Shown one piece after another: positions 43,718 to 55,114 of a stretch of 64,000 nt of DNA. Under the pieces are notes generated by a model. It saw nothing but the letters and a program-made list of their open reading frames with translations. It was not told where the DNA came from and did not search any database. Position numbers and translations under genes: made by a program. Where the stretch lies: assembly GCF_018326425.1 (NCBI RefSeq), contig NZ_AP024601.1, forward strand, positions 2,158,001 through 2,222,000. Reading direction: 5' to 3'. The first letter of the stretch is position 1. The number at the start of each line of letters is the position of its first letter. This DNA comes from Polycladomyces abyssicola. Lineage in GTDB: Bacteria > Bacillota > Bacilli > Thermoactinomycetales > JIR-001.

Positions 43718-44275
43718 TCAAACCTTGGGCAAGGTGATTCCCCGTTGATGTTGGTATTTTCCCTGCTTGGCCCGATACGACACCTCACACGCCTCATCGC
43801 TTTCGAAGAACAGCACTTGACAGAGTCCCTCGTTGGCGTAGATTTTGGCGGGAAGCGGCGTCGTATTGGAAATTTCCAAAGTAACATGTCCCTCCCATCC
43901 CGGCTCGAACGGTGTCACATTGGTGATGATGCCACACCGGGCGTACGTGGATTTACCCACACAAACGGCCAGCACGTTTTCCGGGATGCGAAAATACTCT
44001 ACCGACCGAGCCAATGCAAACGAATTGGGCGGGATGATGCAAACATCTCCCTTAAAGTCGATAAACGAGTTGGAATCGATCTGTTTCGGATCGATGATGG
44101 AGTTCAGCGCATTATGGAATATCTTGAATTCATCTGCCACACGCAGATCATATCCGTAACTGCTCAGACCGAAACTGACGGCTTCCCCCTTGCCGACGTT
44201 TCGGTCGATGAACGGCTCGATCATGCCGTGTTCCAAAGCCATTTTCCGAATCCACTTGTCCGATTTGATCGTCAT
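43718..44275 (-). CDS. dcd: dCTP deaminase
   Basis: 185 residues. Dcd family: [38 protein letters not shown] (catalytic region) and the C-terminal [14 protein letters not shown]. It deaminates dCTP to dUTP to feed dTMP synthesis; the bifunctional dCTP deaminase/dUTPase form is a possible alternative. AAAGGAG precedes the ATG. It sits between comEC and comEA, where B. subtilis has comEB, a dCMP deaminase. Confidence 0.94.
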   Translation of the reverse strand: MTIKSDKWIRKMALEHGMIEPFIDRNVGKGEAVSFGLSSYGYDLRVADEFKIFHNALNSIIDPKQIDSNSFIDFKGDVCIIPPNSFALARSVEYFRIPENVLAVCVGKSTYARCGIITNVTPFEPGWEGHVTLEISNTTPLPAKIYANEGLCQVLFFESDEACEVSYRAKQGKYQHQRGITLPKV

Positions 44276-44333
44276 TTCCCGTACGACTCCTTTTCTCCCA
44301 TTTCAAATATTGCCGACGTATATTCCAACCGAT

Positions 44334-44361
44334 ATGATACGACAGACAAAAACGATTGCAA
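44334..44361 (-). promoter_or_regulatory. Sigma-A promoter of dcd
   Basis: TTGCAA (44361-44356), 16-base spacer, TATCAT (44339-44334) on the minus strand. This 362-bp gap (44276-44637) otherwise holds the metC terminator and repeat copy B. Confidence 0.65.
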
Positions 44362-44476
44362 AGAGACCGGGGCAGGAAAACTGCGGAAAAACAAATCCGT
44401 TGTATCAGGATGTCTCTATTCTACCATATTTTGATACAGATAAAAGGAAAGTCCTTTGCAATCATCCTCAATCCAA

Positions 44477-44506
44477 TAAAAAGCCGGTCAAGTGATCCTT
44501 GACCGG
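44477..44506 (-). terminator. Terminator of the metY-metI-metC operon
   Basis: CCGGTCAAG/CTTGACCGG stem, 5-base loop, then GCTTTTT on the minus strand. Confidence 0.88.
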
Positions 44507-44605
44507 TGAGACTGCTGACAAAGTGTTTAACCACTCGCGGTTCTGGATGCGCCGTTCTCCCTCTCGCTGTTGAATCACTGCGCTCAAAGGTCACTCGTGG
44601 GAAAA
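44507..44605 (-). repeat. Dispersed repeat, copy B (between metC stop and terminator)
   Basis: About 70% identical by eye to copy A at 22642-22740, in the same orientation and the same position relative to the upstream stop codon and downstream terminator. Shared blocks: GAGACTGCT, ACCACT, TTCTGG, TCCCTCTC, AAAGGTC, GTGG. The ends can pair (CCAC with GTGG), hinting at structure. Confidence 0.6.
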
Positions 44606-44637
44606 CGGATACCCACTTTCCGGGTAGCGTGTTCGGA

Positions 44638-45801
44638 TCATCGGTTGGAAGCGACCGAAACCGATCGGACCGACAATGCCTGCTCCAAATCGTTCAACAG
44701 GTCTTCCACATCCTCCAGTCCGACGGACAGCCGGAGCAATCCGTCGGTGATCCCATGTCGCTCCCGGACATGTTGGGGCATCGCAGCATGGGACATCTTG
44801 GCCGGATAGGAGAGGATGCTTTCCACCGCACCCAAGCTGACCGCCACGATGGGCAGACGTACGCGACTCAACACCTCCCGCGCCCGTTCCCCGGATCCGA
44901 CGTCGAACGACAGAACTGCACCATGTCCACTGGATTGTTGACATTGCAAACGGTGGCCAGGGTGTGAGGGAAGTCCTGTGTAATACACCCGATGTACTTC
45001 GGGGTGATTCGCTAACGCCTGGGCGATTGTTTCTGCGGAACGGGTGGCAGTATCCATCCGGGTTTTGAGTGTTTTGATCCCCCTGAGGACCAACCAGGCA
45101 TCCTGCACACCCAATACCGCACCGATCGCGTTTTGCAGGAAACCGATCCGTTCCGCCAAGGTAGGATCTTTTACTGCCACCAAACCGGCCACGACGTCAC
45201 TGTGCCCACCAATGAATTTGGTTGCACTGTGAATGACGATATCTGCCCCCAACAGCAACGGATTCTGATAGACCGGGCTCAAAAACGTGTTATCCACAAT
45301 CAGCAGCGCACCGTGACGTCGGGCAATTTCTGCCGTGCCGGCAATATCCGTCACCTTCAAGGTGGGGTTGGAAGGTGTTTCGATGTAAATTCCCTTGGTG
45401 TTGGGACGAATCGCCGCCTCTACCCGGTTCAGATCCGTCGTATCCACAAAGTCAACCGTGATGCCCAACCGGGGCAGCACTTCGGCCATCACCCGATACG
45501 TGCCGCCATACAAATCCTGGGAAGCCACGAGATGATCCCCGTTGGAAAACAGCAGCAATACCGTGGAGACGGCTGACATCCCCGACGAAAACGCAAATCC
45601 ATGGGAGCCTCCCTCCAGCGCGGCGATGGTCTTCTCCAGCGCTTCCCGCGTCGGATTGCCCGACCGCGCATAATCGTACCGTCCCGGTTGATCCAAATCA
45701 AACTGATGATAGGTGGATGCGAGATACATGGGTATACTGGCCGCCCCCGTACGGGGGCAAATCTCGTTACCATTGTGGAGCAATCGGGTCGCAAATTTCA
45801 T
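44638..45801 (-). CDS. metC: Cystathionine beta-lyase (PLP, MetC-like)
   Basis: 387 residues from ATG 45801 with AAGGAGG 9 bases upstream, inside the end of metI. Cys/Met-metabolism PLP fold: YARSGNPTREALEKTIAALE, SQDLYGGTYR, IVDNTFLSPV and the PLP lysine in [13 protein letters not shown]. It should split cystathionine to homocysteine. Assignment to MetC rather than MetI rests on gene order (metI-metC as in B. subtilis) and the MKFATRLLHNG start; the families are hard to tell apart by motif. Third gene of the SAM-riboswitch operon. Confidence 0.82.
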   Translation of the reverse strand: MKFATRLLHNGNEICPRTGAASIPMYLASTYHQFDLDQPGRYDYARSGNPTREALEKTIAALEGGSHGFAFSSGMSAVSTVLLLFSNGDHLVASQDLYGGTYRVMAEVLPRLGITVDFVDTTDLNRVEAAIRPNTKGIYIETPSNPTLKVTDIAGTAEIARRHGALLIVDNTFLSPVYQNPLLLGADIVIHSATKFIGGHSDVVAGLVAVKDPTLAERIGFLQNAIGAVLGVQDAWLVLRGIKTLKTRMDTATRSAETIAQALANHPEVHRVYYTGLPSHPGHRLQCQQSSGHGAVLSFDVGSGERAREVLSRVRLPIVAVSLGAVESILSYPAKMSHAAMPQHVRERHGITDGLLRLSVGLEDVEDLLNDLEQALSVRSVSVASNR

Positions 45802-46963
45802 CCCGCTTTTCCTCCTTCCATACCCGTTCCGCCTCATCCAGTGCCTGTGCCAGATCAGCAATCAAATCATCCACATACTCGATCCCGACCGACAACCGGA
45901 GCAGACGATCGCACACCCCGACTTTGCGTCGCGTTGCTTCCGGGATGTCGGCATGTGTTTGCGTGTGCGGATACGTGATGAGCGTTTCCACCCCGCCCAA
46001 GCTCTCCGCAAACGCGATCAATCGCAACGAAGAGAGCAATGGCCCCACCATTGCGGGCGATTTCACGCGGAACGACAACATGCCGCCGCCTCCGTCGGCT
46101 TGTTTGGTTTGAATCTCCCACGTCTCCGACTGCAATGCGGGATAGAACACTTCGTCCACCAGCGGGTGCTGACGGAGGAAATGAGCCAATTGATAAGCGT
46201 TTTCCTGATGCCTCTCCATTCTGAGCGCCAACGTCTTCATCCCGCGAAGCAACAACCATGAATCTTGCGGTCCCAGCACGGCGCCGATCGCGTTGTGCAG
46301 TGCTGCCATCTGTTCACTCAACTGGTCGCCCTTGGTCACAATCAGGCCAGCCAATACATCATTGTGTCCGCCCAAATATTTGGTCGCGCTGTGAATGACG
46401 ATATCCGCCCCGCATTCGATCGGACGCTGGAAATACGGCGTCATAAACGTGTTGTCGACAATCGTGATCAATCCATGACATCGGGCGATTTCACAGACAG
46501 CATGCAAATCGGTTACCTGCAGCAGGGGATTGGTGGGCGTCTCGACGAAAAAGGCGCGCGTTTCCGGGCGGATGGCTGCCTTCACTTCGTCCAGACGGCG
46601 GAAATCGACATAACTGAAAGAAAGACCATACCGTGTCATCAACGTTTCAAACAGCCGGTACGTTCCCCCATACAAATCGAGGGAAACGATCAAGTGATCC
46701 CCTCGCTCGAACAATCCCATGACAGTTTGTACGGCAGCCATTCCCGAGCTGCAGGCGAATCCAGCCGTCCCACCCTCCAGGCGGGCGATCGCTTCTTCCA
46801 ACACCGTCCTTGTCGGGTTGGCGGTCCGGGTGTAATCGTATCCCGTGCTTTGTCCCAATCCCGCATGCCGGTAGGTTGTCGAATAATACACCGGATAACT
46901 GATCGCCCCGGTCTTGGTCTCTTTGTTTGAACCCAATTGGGCCAGTTGTGTCTCAATCCGCAT
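45767..46963 (-). CDS. metI: Cystathionine gamma-synthase/O-acetylhomoserine thiolyase (MetI-like)
   Basis: 398 residues from ATG 46963 behind GGGGGAAC. PLP lysine in HSATKYLGGHNDV; DYTRTANPTRTVLEEAIARL and IVDNTFMTPYFQRP are typical of MetI. It joins acyl-homoserine and cysteine to cystathionine. Its C-terminal codons overlap the first 35 bases of metC, so the two are probably coupled. A 302-bp gap separates it from metY. Confidence 0.83.
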   Translation of the reverse strand: MRIETQLAQLGSNKETKTGAISYPVYYSTTYRHAGLGQSTGYDYTRTANPTRTVLEEAIARLEGGTAGFACSSGMAAVQTVMGLFERGDHLIVSLDLYGGTYRLFETLMTRYGLSFSYVDFRRLDEVKAAIRPETRAFFVETPTNPLLQVTDLHAVCEIARCHGLITIVDNTFMTPYFQRPIECGADIVIHSATKYLGGHNDVLAGLIVTKGDQLSEQMAALHNAIGAVLGPQDSWLLLRGMKTLALRMERHQENAYQLAHFLRQHPLVDEVFYPALQSETWEIQTKQADGGGGMLSFRVKSPAMVGPLLSSLRLIAFAESLGGVETLITYPHTQTHADIPEATRRKVGVCDRLLRLSVGIEYVDDLIADLAQALDEAERVWKEEKRDEICDPIAPQW

Positions 46964-47032
46964 GCCATTGTTCCCCCTATTCCAAAAACCGTACGGAAAG
47001 TCTTTTTTGGTCATTTCGGTTACACAGATGGA

Positions 47033-47070
47033 GACGTGCTTTCCCGATTGTCCCAGCCGGAAAACACGTC
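47033..47070. repeat. 12-bp hairpin in the metY-metI gap
   Basis: GACGTGCTTTCC and GGAAAACACGTC pair over 12 positions (one G-T) around a 14-base loop, 70 bases before metI. No T run. It could be a processing or partial termination point within the operon. Confidence 0.5.
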
Positions 47071-47077
47071 CCCTGAA

Positions 47078-48690
<1,613 letters not shown>

Positions 48691-48726
48691 CCGCCTTTCC
48701 GCTTGTGACATCAGCCTAAAACAGTG

Positions 48727-48903
48727 GAATAAAAAAGCCCCTTCTCCGATAAGAGAAGAGGCTTTGGTTACGCCAGCTCTCCTCTCTTATCTCTCGGAAA
48801 CCGTTGGCGTCGGTTTCCGCAGGAATTGGCACCTTCCGGTTCGTACAGACCGGGGTTGCCGGGTTTCATCGGGCCAGTCCCTCCACCACTCTCGATAAGA
48901 GAT
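48727..48903 (-). ncRNA. SAM-I (S-box) riboswitch of the metY-metI-metC operon
   Basis: The minus strand reads GAGAGTGGTGGAGGGACTGG, CCGATGAAACCCGGCAACC, AAGGTGCCAATTCCTGC and later CGAGAGATAAGAGAGG: the standard S-box core with the P1 closing strand. A terminator hairpin built on GCCTCTTCTC/GAGAAGGGGC with TTTTTT follows (48765-48728). High SAM should stop transcription. Confidence 0.97.
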
Positions 48904-48949
48904 TCCAAATCCGATTCAATTGTGTCGACTATCAGAAAACTTGTTTTTC

Positions 48950-48978
48950 ATTATACCGGTCTCTCATACCGCCGTCAA
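48950..48978 (-). promoter_or_regulatory. Sigma-A promoter of the met operon
   Basis: TTGACG (48978-48973), 17-base spacer, TATAAT (48955-48950) on the minus strand, about 45 bases before the riboswitch. Confidence 0.85.
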
Positions 48979-49004
48979 CCGTTTTTTTAGAAAAAGTTCC
49001 GTCA

Positions 49005-49033
49005 TTGATTCCATTCCAAATTCCATCTACAAT
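49005..49033 (+). promoter_or_regulatory. Sigma-A promoter of rocD
   Basis: TTGATT (49005-49010), 17-base spacer, TACAAT (49028-49033), about 75 bases before the start. I see no sigma-54 (-24/-12) box, unlike rocD of B. subtilis. Confidence 0.7.
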
Positions 49034-49115
49034 GGTGATAGATTGCTTATTTTCGGGTCAGGGCGTGTGTATATGCGCCCATACATCAAATTTATTCATC
49101 ATCAAGGAGGCTATC

Positions 49116-50309
49116 ATGTCACGGAACCAAACGTTGATCGAATTGACGGAAAAATACGGCGCGAGGAACTATCACCCCCTGCCGATCGTGATTTCCAAGG
49201 CGGAGGGTGTTTGGGTGGAGGATGCTGACGGCAACAAGTACATGGACATGCTGAGTGCCTACTCGGCATTGAACCATGGACACCGCCATCCCCGTCTGAT
49301 CGCGGCGCTGAAAGAACAAGCGGATAAAGTCACCTTGACCTCCCGTGCGTTCCACAACGATCAGCTGGGACTTTTTTACAAAAAAGTGGCTCAGTTAACG
49401 GGCAAAGAGATGATTCTGCCGATGAATACCGGAGCCGAAGCGGTGGAAACCGCCCTCAAAGCGGCCCGGCGCTGGGCATATGATGTGAAGAAAGTGCCGG
49501 AAAACCAAGCGGAAATCATCGTCTGTGAAAACAATTTCCACGGCCGGACCATCACTGCAGTCTCTCTCTCGTCCAGTGAGGAGTACCAACGCGGATTCGG
49601 CCCGTTGACCCCTGGCTTCAAAATCATACCGTACGGTGATGTCGAAGCGCTGAAAGCAGCCATTACGCCCAACACAGCCGCCTTCCTGGTGGAGCCGATC
49701 CAAGGGGAAGCAGGCGTTATCGTGCCGCCGGAAGGATATCTGCGTGAAGCCTACCGAGTATGTAAAGAACACAACGTCCTGTTCATCGCCGACGAGATCC
49801 AAACCGGGTTCGGTCGAACCGGTCAACTGTTCGCCTGCGACTGGGAAGACGTCCGGCCTGACCTGTATGTGATGGGGAAAGCGTTGGGCGGCGGTGTGAT
49901 GCCGATCTCCGCCGTGGCCGGGGATAAAGAAGTGATGGGGGTATTCGAACCGGGCTCCCACGGTTCCACCTTTGGCGGCAACCCGTTGGCCTGCGCCGTC
50001 TCTGTGGCTGCACTGGATGTGCTGGTGGAAGAAAACTTGCCTCAGCGCTCTCGTGAATTGGGCGAATATTTCATGGCTGAACTGAAACAAATCCAAAATC
50101 CGATCATCAAGGAAATCCGCGGTAAAGGCCTCTTCATCGGAATGGAATTGTATGAACCGGCTCGTCCGCATTGCGAACGTCTGGCTGAAGAAGGTTTGCT
50201 GTGCAAAGAGACGCACGAAAACACCATCCGTTTCGCCCCGCCGCTCACGATTACCCAAGAAGAGCTGGATTGGGCACTGGCCAAAATCCGGAAAGTGTTG
50301 TCTGCTTGA
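49116..50309 (+). CDS. rocD: Ornithine aminotransferase
   Basis: 397 residues from ATG 49116 with AAGGAGG upstream. Class III aminotransferase: [62 protein letters not shown], the PLP lysine in [14 protein letters not shown], and [14 protein letters not shown]. It converts ornithine and 2-oxoglutarate to glutamate semialdehyde, a precursor of proline or glutamate. ComER across comEA is a pyrroline-5-carboxylate reductase homologue, which may be coincidence. Confidence 0.95.
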   Translation: MSRNQTLIELTEKYGARNYHPLPIVISKAEGVWVEDADGNKYMDMLSAYSALNHGHRHPRLIAALKEQADKVTLTSRAFHNDQLGLFYKKVAQLTGKEMILPMNTGAEAVETALKAARRWAYDVKKVPENQAEIIVCENNFHGRTITAVSLSSSEEYQRGFGPLTPGFKIIPYGDVEALKAAITPNTAAFLVEPIQGEAGVIVPPEGYLREAYRVCKEHNVLFIADEIQTGFGRTGQLFACDWEDVRPDLYVMGKALGGGVMPISAVAGDKEVMGVFEPGSHGSTFGGNPLACAVSVAALDVLVEENLPQRSRELGEYFMAELKQIQNPIIKEIRGKGLFIGMELYEPARPHCERLAEEGLLCKETHENTIRFAPPLTITQEELDWALAKIRKVLSA

Positions 50310-50322
50310 TGTACGATATAAG

Positions 50323-50347
50323 AACCCCCTCGATCCACGAGGGGGTT
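50323..50347. terminator. Bidirectional terminator between rocD and comEA
   Basis: A perfect 10-bp stem AACCCCCTCG/CGAGGGGGTT with a 5-base loop between converging genes; T runs are short (TTAAAATTT on the plus strand). Confidence 0.7.
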
Positions 50348-50362
50348 AAAATTTGGCTCGAT

Positions 50363-51013
50363 TCACGGCACAGTCAAACGGTCGCGAAACTTTTCCAGTG
50401 TTTTCTCCCCGATCCCCGGAACGTTGGCCAGCTCGTCCACCGAGCGAAAAGGACCATGTTCCTCACGATAACGTATTATAGCCGCTGCTTTGGACGGTCC
50501 AATCCCATCCAGCTGATCTAGCTGTTCCGCCGTGGCAGAGTTGAGCGAAATTTTGCCACCGTTAGCCGTCGTGCCCGACTGAGTCCCGCCATCTGGAACC
50601 GAACCGGTTGCACCGGCCACGGGAGGAGGCACCTGTTCCCCTTTTCGCGGGATATAGACCACCATCCCGTCAGCCAACGGCTGAGCCAGGTTGACCCGAT
50701 TCACATCCGCTGACGGTGCCGCACCTCCTGCCTGTTGCATCGCGTCCTGCACACGTGAACCGCCTGACAACTTGTACACACCCGGATGGTTGACCGCCCC
50801 CTTAACGTCGACGACAATCTTGGCGGCTTTTTCCCTATTTCCGCTCGACGGTGTCGCCGGCAGAGCTGGTTTGTAGGCGGGCAGGGTTGGAACCGGTGCA
50901 GTCTCTTCCCGACGGTTGATCAACAACACGATGAGTCCAATCACCACCAGCGCCAGCACCCCTGTCGCCAGCGCCCACTTATTGACCCGGTGATACCACT
51001 TTTCCTCCCACAC
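50363..51013 (-). CDS. comEA: Competence DNA receptor ComEA
   Basis: 216 residues from GTG 51013 (MWEEKWYHRVNKWALATG), chosen because GGGGG lies about 7 bases upstream; an ATG 21 bases earlier has GGAGG too close. TM anchor at about 13-33, SLBB domain (about 65-125, VVDVKGAVNHPGVYKL), a Gly/Thr/Pro linker, and a C-terminal double helix-hairpin-helix (ISLNSATAEQLDQLDGIGPS and LANVPGIGEKTLEKF) that binds double-stranded DNA. comEB and comEC do not follow; the operon is split. Confidence 0.94.
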   Translation of the reverse strand: MWEEKWYHRVNKWALATGVLALVVIGLIVLLINRREETAPVPTLPAYKPALPATPSSGNREKAAKIVVDVKGAVNHPGVYKLSGGSRVQDAMQQAGGAAPSADVNRVNLAQPLADGMVVYIPRKGEQVPPPVAGATGSVPDGGTQSGTTANGGKISLNSATAEQLDQLDGIGPSKAAAIIRYREEHGPFRSVDELANVPGIGEKTLEKFRDRLTVP

Positions 51014-51103
51014 CCTTACTCCCCCTTTCCTCATATTCCTCCCCGCTCCTGCATAGAGTTAAAGGAGAAATGTCAGCGTCATGCGGATGGGGAGGGTATT
51101 GTG

Positions 51104-51940
51104 ATGAAATTCGGCTTCATCGGGACGGGAAGCATGGGAAGCAATCTGGTACTCGCGTTTGTCCATTCCTACGCCATGCAACCCGATCGTATCATCGTTT
51201 CCAACCGTACCCGCGACAAAGCGGAACGGCTGGCTCTGGATTGCCCTGGCATTCATGTGTCCGATCACAATCGGGATACGGCCAAAAAGGCGGATTGCAT
51301 CTTTCTCTGCGTCAAACCGGGAGATTTTCGACAGGTGTTGGATGAGATACAGGATGTTGTCCGGCCGAACCAATACGTCATCTCCATCACCAGTCCGGTG
51401 ATGATCCGCGACTTGGAAGAGCATCTGGACGCGAAGATCGCCAAAGTGATCCCTAGTATTTGTCATGCGGCATTGTCGGGTAACGCTCTGTTGATACCCG
51501 GAACCCGTTTCTCGGATGAAGACACCCAGTGGTTATACCAGCTGTTCTCCTGCATCAGCAAACCGCTGTACGTCGACGAAGCCCATACGCGTGCCGCTTC
51601 CGATTTAGCCAGCTGTGGTCCTGCGTTTCTTGCCAACATTTTGGAGCAATGGATTCAAGCCGCCGTCAAAGAGACCGGACTGCCTGTAGAGACCGCCACC
51701 TCCCTGGTGGAACAGATGATCGTCGGCACAGGAAAACTGCTGACAGAAAACGGGTTCACGCTGCAATCCCTCCAGGATCGGGTGGCCGTTCCCGGCGGGA
51801 TCACGCGCGAGGGACTCCATCTGTTGGATGAGGCCTTCATCCCCTGCTTCACCCGCCTTTTCCAAATGACACACATGAAATTTTCTGAAGACCTCCGCAA
51901 CGTGCAGCAATCGTTCCAACGCGCTGAGAAAAATCTTTGA
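51104..51940 (+). CDS. comER: Late competence protein ComER
   Basis: 278 residues from ATG 51104 with GGGGAGGG 7 bases upstream. Rossmann start MKFGFIGTGSMGSNLVLAF and the P5C-reductase C-terminal domain (TRAASDLASCGPAFLANILE and VAVPGGITREGLHLL). Homologous to pyrroline-5-carboxylate reductase; in B. subtilis it is divergent to comEA, exactly as here. Its molecular role is not clear; it may be a true P5C reductase. Confidence 0.93.
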   Translation: MKFGFIGTGSMGSNLVLAFVHSYAMQPDRIIVSNRTRDKAERLALDCPGIHVSDHNRDTAKKADCIFLCVKPGDFRQVLDEIQDVVRPNQYVISITSPVMIRDLEEHLDAKIAKVIPSICHAALSGNALLIPGTRFSDEDTQWLYQLFSCISKPLYVDEAHTRAASDLASCGPAFLANILEQWIQAAVKETGLPVETATSLVEQMIVGTGKLLTENGFTLQSLQDRVAVPGGITREGLHLLDEAFIPCFTRLFQMTHMKFSEDLRNVQQSFQRAEKNL

Positions 51941-52115
51941 GAGTCTCCATGCTTGTAAGAACGGGATTTCTGAAGCGCCAGACGTCCGGTCCGATTCTTT
52001 TAAGGACTTACTGTCTCATCAACACTTCAAATGATGCCCCCACATGTCATGCCCCGACTGAGCCGTTTTCATTTTACCATGTATTTATTGGAATACCTGC
52101 ATGATTTTCTCATGA

Positions 52116-52159
52116 AAAAACCCGGTTCGCGGCTGCATTTGCAGCTGAACCGGGTTTGA
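52116..52159 (-). terminator. Terminator of the 49-codon small gene
   Basis: AAACCCGGTTC and GAACCGGGTTT frame an inner hairpin (GCTGCATTTGCAGC). On the minus strand TTTTTT follows, so it ends leftward transcription from the small ORF; it can also stop comER. Confidence 0.8.
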
Positions 52160-52173
52160 AACTATTCGGCATC

Positions 52174-52323
52174 TCAAGTGGATGGTCGATTGGGACCTTT
52201 TACTTTTTTTTCTTTGTTCTCATCCACGGCACTGCCCAAGGTTGTTCCTTCCTGCGCCAACTTGGCATCACGAGCTTCGTCCGCTCCGATCGGCGGTAAT
52301 TTCGAATCGGGTTCCACGCGCAT
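52174..52323 (-). CDS. Small hypothetical protein, 49 residues
   Basis: Minus-strand ORF from ATG 52323 with AAAGGA about 10 bases upstream, ending 14 bases before a strong terminator. The protein is hydrophilic and low in aromatic residues (MRVEPDSKLPPIGADEAR, ending KEKKVKGPNRPST), probably disordered. The reading frame shows natural codon use. It is bounded upstream by a terminator at 52412-52441. I do not recognise the family. It may be a small spore or regulatory protein. Confidence 0.6.
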   Translation of the reverse strand: MRVEPDSKLPPIGADEARDAKLAQEGTTLGSAVDENKEKKVKGPNRPST

Positions 52324-52411
52324 GTACCAGACATCCTTTCCCTCGGATTGCCGATCTTTGGATCTGATCGGCGGTTATCCTTTAGGATGTGGAAGGTGTC
52401 GCTTTCTCATG

Positions 52412-52441
52412 CAAAAAGAAAAAGCCCGCCACATAGCGAGC
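52412..52441 (-). terminator. Second terminator after leuS
   Basis: GCTCGC/GCGGGC stem (one G-T pair), 6-base loop, then TTTTTCTTTTT on the minus strand. Together with 52532-52628 it fills most of the 317-bp gap 52324-52640; no gene is visible in the remainder. Confidence 0.8.
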
Positions 52442-52531
52442 TGCAACTGCTGACTGAGTGGTTGGTTCAAGCGAGTCCGAATTTCCTGTCGAGCGCCTTT
52501 AGCCATTGCCATGGAGCGCCATAGAGCGAAC

Positions 52532-52628
52532 GAAAAAAAACAAGCCCGCTTCGGACCGGAAGCACAGGGCTCCAGGCAACGCGCCTCGCAATGGAATCCC
52601 TGCGCGTTCCGGTCCTTCATGTCGGGCT
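52532..52628 (-). terminator. Large branched terminator of leuS
   Basis: On the minus strand AGCCCG, a spacer, GGACCGGAA, an inner GC-rich arm, TTCCGGTCC, a spacer and CGGGCT form a long stem, followed by TGTTTTTTTT. At about 97 bases it is much larger than an ordinary terminator and resembles the one after lepA. Confidence 0.8.
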
Positions 52629-52640
52629 CGATCAAGTGGG

Positions 52641-55097
52641 TCAATTGACCACAATGTTGACCAATTTTCGCGGTACGACGATTACTTTGCGGACCGTTTT
52701 CCCTTCCAACAACGTTTGAATGCGGTCCAGCTTCATAACCAGTGCTTCCACTTCGCTCTTGTCCGCCTCGGCCGGTACAACCACTTTATCTCGCACCTTG
52801 CCATTGATCTGCACCGCAATTTCCACTTCGTTCTGCACCAAAGCCGCCGGATCGAAGGTCGGCCACGACTGGGCATGCACGCTGTCTTGATGGCCCATCC
52901 GCTGCCACAGTTCTTCGGTGATATGAGGCGCAAACGGCGCCAACAACAGCACGACCGTCTCAATCGCATCGGCCAGCGTCCCACGGTCGGCATCCTCCGG
53001 ATAGGCATAGATGCCATTGACCAGTTCCATAATGGCACTGATGGCGGTGTTAAAGTGATAACGGTCATTCACGTCCTCCGTCACTTTTTTGACGGTCCGG
53101 TGCCGCAACCGGTTCAGCTCCTGGGCTTCCTTGCTTGTCGTATCGGGAGCGGGGCGTTGTTCGAACAGGGAGGCGTGCTGCTCCACCATCCGCCAAACGC
53201 GGTTCAAGAAACGGTAGCTTCCTTCCACCCCGGCATCCGACCATTCCAAGTCACGATCCGGCGGTGCGGCAAACAGGATAAACATCCTGGCAGTGTCCGC
53301 CCCGTATTTTTCGACGATGTCCATCGGGCTGACCACATTGCCTTTGGATTTGGACATTTTCGCTCCGTCTTTGAGCACCATTCCCTGGGTCAGCAGGCTG
53401 GTGAACGGTTCATCCACCGGCACCAAACCGGCATCGTACAGGACCTTGGTAAAGAATCGAGAGTACAGCAAATGCAACACGGCGTGCTCAATCCCGCCGA
53501 TATACTCGTCGACTGGCAGCCATTCCTTCACTTTGTCCGGATCGAACGGCATATCTTCGTTGTGCGCATCCGTATACCGGAAGAAATACCAAGACGAATC
53601 GATAAATGTATCCATCGTATCCGTCTCCCGGCGCGCCGACTTGCCGCAGCGGGGGCATTCGGTGTTCACGAACGATTCCGACGTGGTGAGCGGATTGCGT
53701 TTGCCGTCAAATACGACGTCTTCGGGCAGAAGGACCGGCAAATGTTCTTTCGGTACCGGAACAATGCCGCAATCGTCGCAGTAGATGATCGGAATCGGGC
53801 ATCCCCAATACCGTTGCCGTGAAATCAACCAGTCGCGCAGTCGATAATTGACCGTCGGTCCACCCAGCCCTTTTTCCTCCAGATGACGGGCGATGGCCTT
53901 GATCGCTTCCCGGTTGTTCAATCCACTGAAATCACCCGAGTTGACCAGTTTCCCTTCGCCGGTATACGCTTCGGTCAACTCGTCGGTGTCGCCCTCCTCC
54001 GGACGAATGACGACTCGAATCGGCAAATCGTATTTCCGGGCAAACAGGAAGTCCCGCTCATCGTGGGCCGGTACTCCCATCACCGCGCCGGTGCCGTAAT
54101 CCATCAACACATAGTTGGCCACCCAGATCGGCACATTTTCGCCGGTTAAAGGATGTTGGGCAAACGCTCCCGTGAAATACCCCACTTTTTCCGCATCCGC
54201 CGCTGTCCGCGTGATTTCGGATTCTTTCCGCATGCGTTCGATAAAGTCGGCAATCACCGACTCGTTTTCCTTTCCGCGAATCAATTTCGGAACCAGCGGA
54301 TGCTCCGGAGCCAACACCAAGTAAGTGACGCCGAACAACGTGTCGGGACGAGTGGTGAATACGGTCACTTTTTCATGATCCAGTTCGGGAATGGTGAAGG
54401 TGACGTGCGCCCCCTCGCTGCGACCAATCCAGTTACGCTGCATGGCCTTCACTTTTTCCGGCCATTTCGGTAAGCGGTCCAATCCTTCGAGCAGGCGGTC
54501 GGCGTAATCGGTGATTCGCAGGAACCATTGCTCCAGCTCCTTTTTCGTCACCTCCGTATCACAACGCCAGCACAACCCGTCTTCAACCTGTTCGTTGGCC
54601 AGCACCGTGTTGCAAGTGGGGCACCAGTTGACGGCCGCCTTTTTGCGATAAGCCAGTCCGCGCTCGTAAAAGAGCAGAAACAGCCACTGTGTCAACTTGT
54701 AATAGTCCGGTAGACACGTACCGACATACCGCTCCCAGTCATAGGATACGCCCAAACGGGCCTGCTCCTCCCGAATCCGCTTCATATTTTTCAACGTCCA
54801 CTCGCGCGGATTCACCCCCCGCTGGATGGCGGCATTCTCCGCCGGTAGACCAAATGCGTCGGCACCCATGGGGTGAAGGACGCGATATCCGTTCATCCGT
54901 TTGAAACGGGCAATCACATCCCCGATGGTATACACCCGGACATGGCCCATATGTAACCCTTCACCCGAAGGATAAGGGAATTGTTCCAGCGCGTAAAATT
55001 TCGGTTTGTCCCGATCCTCGTCGGTCCGGTGCATGCGGCGCTCCTGCCAGACCGCTTGCCATTTTGGTTCAATTTCACTCGGTTGATACGTCCGCAT
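52641..55097 (-). CDS. leuS: Leucyl-tRNA synthetase
   Basis: 818 residues from ATG 55097 ([14 protein letters not shown]) behind GGAGGTTGG. Class Ia synthetase: [17 protein letters not shown] (HIGH variant HMGH), zinc region CPTCNTVL...CWRC, editing domain (about 220-410), and [12 protein letters not shown]. It charges tRNA-Leu and edits mischarged products. A leucine T-box lies just upstream. Confidence 0.98.
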   Translation of the reverse strand: MRTYQPSEIEPKWQAVWQERRMHRTDEDRDKPKFYALEQFPYPSGEGLHMGHVRVYTIGDVIARFKRMNGYRVLHPMGADAFGLPAENAAIQRGVNPREWTLKNMKRIREEQARLGVSYDWERYVGTCLPDYYKLTQWLFLLFYERGLAYRKKAAVNWCPTCNTVLANEQVEDGLCWRCDTEVTKKELEQWFLRITDYADRLLEGLDRLPKWPEKVKAMQRNWIGRSEGAHVTFTIPELDHEKVTVFTTRPDTLFGVTYLVLAPEHPLVPKLIRGKENESVIADFIERMRKESEITRTAADAEKVGYFTGAFAQHPLTGENVPIWVANYVLMDYGTGAVMGVPAHDERDFLFARKYDLPIRVVIRPEEGDTDELTEAYTGEGKLVNSGDFSGLNNREAIKAIARHLEEKGLGGPTVNYRLRDWLISRQRYWGCPIPIIYCDDCGIVPVPKEHLPVLLPEDVVFDGKRNPLTTSESFVNTECPRCGKSARRETDTMDTFIDSSWYFFRYTDAHNEDMPFDPDKVKEWLPVDEYIGGIEHAVLHLLYSRFFTKVLYDAGLVPVDEPFTSLLTQGMVLKDGAKMSKSKGNVVSPMDIVEKYGADTARMFILFAAPPDRDLEWSDAGVEGSYRFLNRVWRMVEQHASLFEQRPAPDTTSKEAQELNRLRHRTVKKVTEDVNDRYHFNTAISAIMELVNGIYAYPEDADRGTLADAIETVVLLLAPFAPHITEELWQRMGHQDSVHAQSWPTFDPAALVQNEVEIAVQINGKVRDKVVVPAEADKSEVEALVMKLDRIQTLLEGKTVRKVIVVPRKLVNIVVN

Positions 55098-55114
55098 GTG
55101 ACCCAACCTCCTTC

